From positions 1-32,599 of the IMG/VR virus record IMGVR_UViG_3300032668_000092: DNA of 32,599 nucleotides; one strand, written 5' to 3'. How positions within the stretch are numbered: position 1 is the stretch's first letter; each line of letters begins with the position of its first letter. The translations under genes and the position numbers were made by a program. Shown in pieces: positions 32,534-32,599 of the stretch. The notes below the pieces were generated by a model that was not told the DNA's origin, searched no databases, and saw nothing but the letters and a program-made list of their open reading frames with translations. The stretch comes from a virus.

Positions 32534-32599
32534 ATGGCAACTTTAGCAGAAATTCGCGCAAAACTTCAACAAGCATCTCAACAAAACACCGGCGGCGCA
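32534..32599 (+). CDS. 32: Probable ssDNA-binding protein gp32, N-terminus (3' partial)
   Basis: Only 22 codons are in the window, 'MATLAEIRAKLQQASQQN'. This start resembles the N-terminal segment of gp32-like single-stranded DNA-binding proteins in marine T4-like phages, from memory. Shine-Dalgarno AAGGA (32520-32524) is 9 nt before the ATG. The defining OB-fold and zinc Cys/His motif lie beyond the window, so the call rests on the start and on the change of transcription unit. Confidence 0.5.
   Translation, partial: MATLAEIRAKLQQASQQNTGGA

Noticed and set aside
1-32599. tRNA or rRNA genes, insertion sequences, integrase or attachment sites
   Set aside because: I saw no cloverleaf with CCA-type end, no transposase or integrase motifs and no terminal inverted repeats; tRNAs cannot be excluded without a scan.

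Overview
The window is a contiguous piece of the late (virion and DNA-packaging) region of a T4-like contractile-tailed phage. I recognise, by protein sequence, homologues of T4 gp13, gp14 and gp15 (neck and tail completion), gp1 (dNMP kinase), gp18 (sheath), gp19 (tube), gp4 (head completion), gp16 and gp17 (terminase subunits), and the probable first 22 codons of gp32 (ssDNA-binding protein). Base composition is AT-rich. Proteins are often much longer than their T4 counterparts (sheath 1279 versus about 660 residues). Style and gene content resemble aquatic T4-like phages (cyanophage and Pelagibacter-phage relatives), but no auxiliary photosynthesis gene or other host marker is present, so the host is not determined.

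Layout. (1) 1-12368: two giant tail-fibre/adhesin genes. The first, whose 5' end is outside the window, is built from about 15 copies of a short repeat with a parallel beta-helix and a LamG lectin domain. The second has two collagen-like blocks, six '[13 protein letters not shown]' spacers and a C-terminal S74 self-cleaving chaperone. (2) 12355-14473: five small genes, including a 2-oxoglutarate/Fe(II) oxygenase between two paralogous small genes. (3) 14453-17517, minus strand: gp14, gp15 and a Nudix hydrolase as one operon. (4) 17546-19313: gp13, the dNMP kinase with its own near-perfect sigma70-type promoter, and a minus-strand zinc-cysteine HNH-like protein. (5) 19416-23921: sheath and tube genes, closed by a terminator. 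(6) 23988-28606: a tail-tube-like or baseplate-type protein, a small protein, gp4, gp16 and two unassigned proteins, closed by a terminator. (7) 28663-32399: large terminase and a 714-residue unassigned protein, closed by a terminator. (8) 32534 to the end: gp32 start.

Regulation. A T4-late-type promoter core, TAAATA, lies before most transcription units on both strands. In six cases it sits exactly 5 nt before the ATG with, in five of them, no Shine-Dalgarno sequence, which predicts leaderless late mRNAs. Units with the motif further upstream mostly have a normal Shine-Dalgarno. gp14 and gp13 diverge from two abutting motifs in a 28-nt gap. Two terminators are followed within a few bases by the next late promoter and start codon.

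Points of most interest: the leaderless late-promoter geometry; the abutting divergent promoters; an oxygenase of the prolyl-hydroxylase type close to collagen-like fibre genes; a 190-bp, about 92% identical duplication flanking the large terminase; and a shared tryptophan hairpin module decorating three separate neck/tail proteins.
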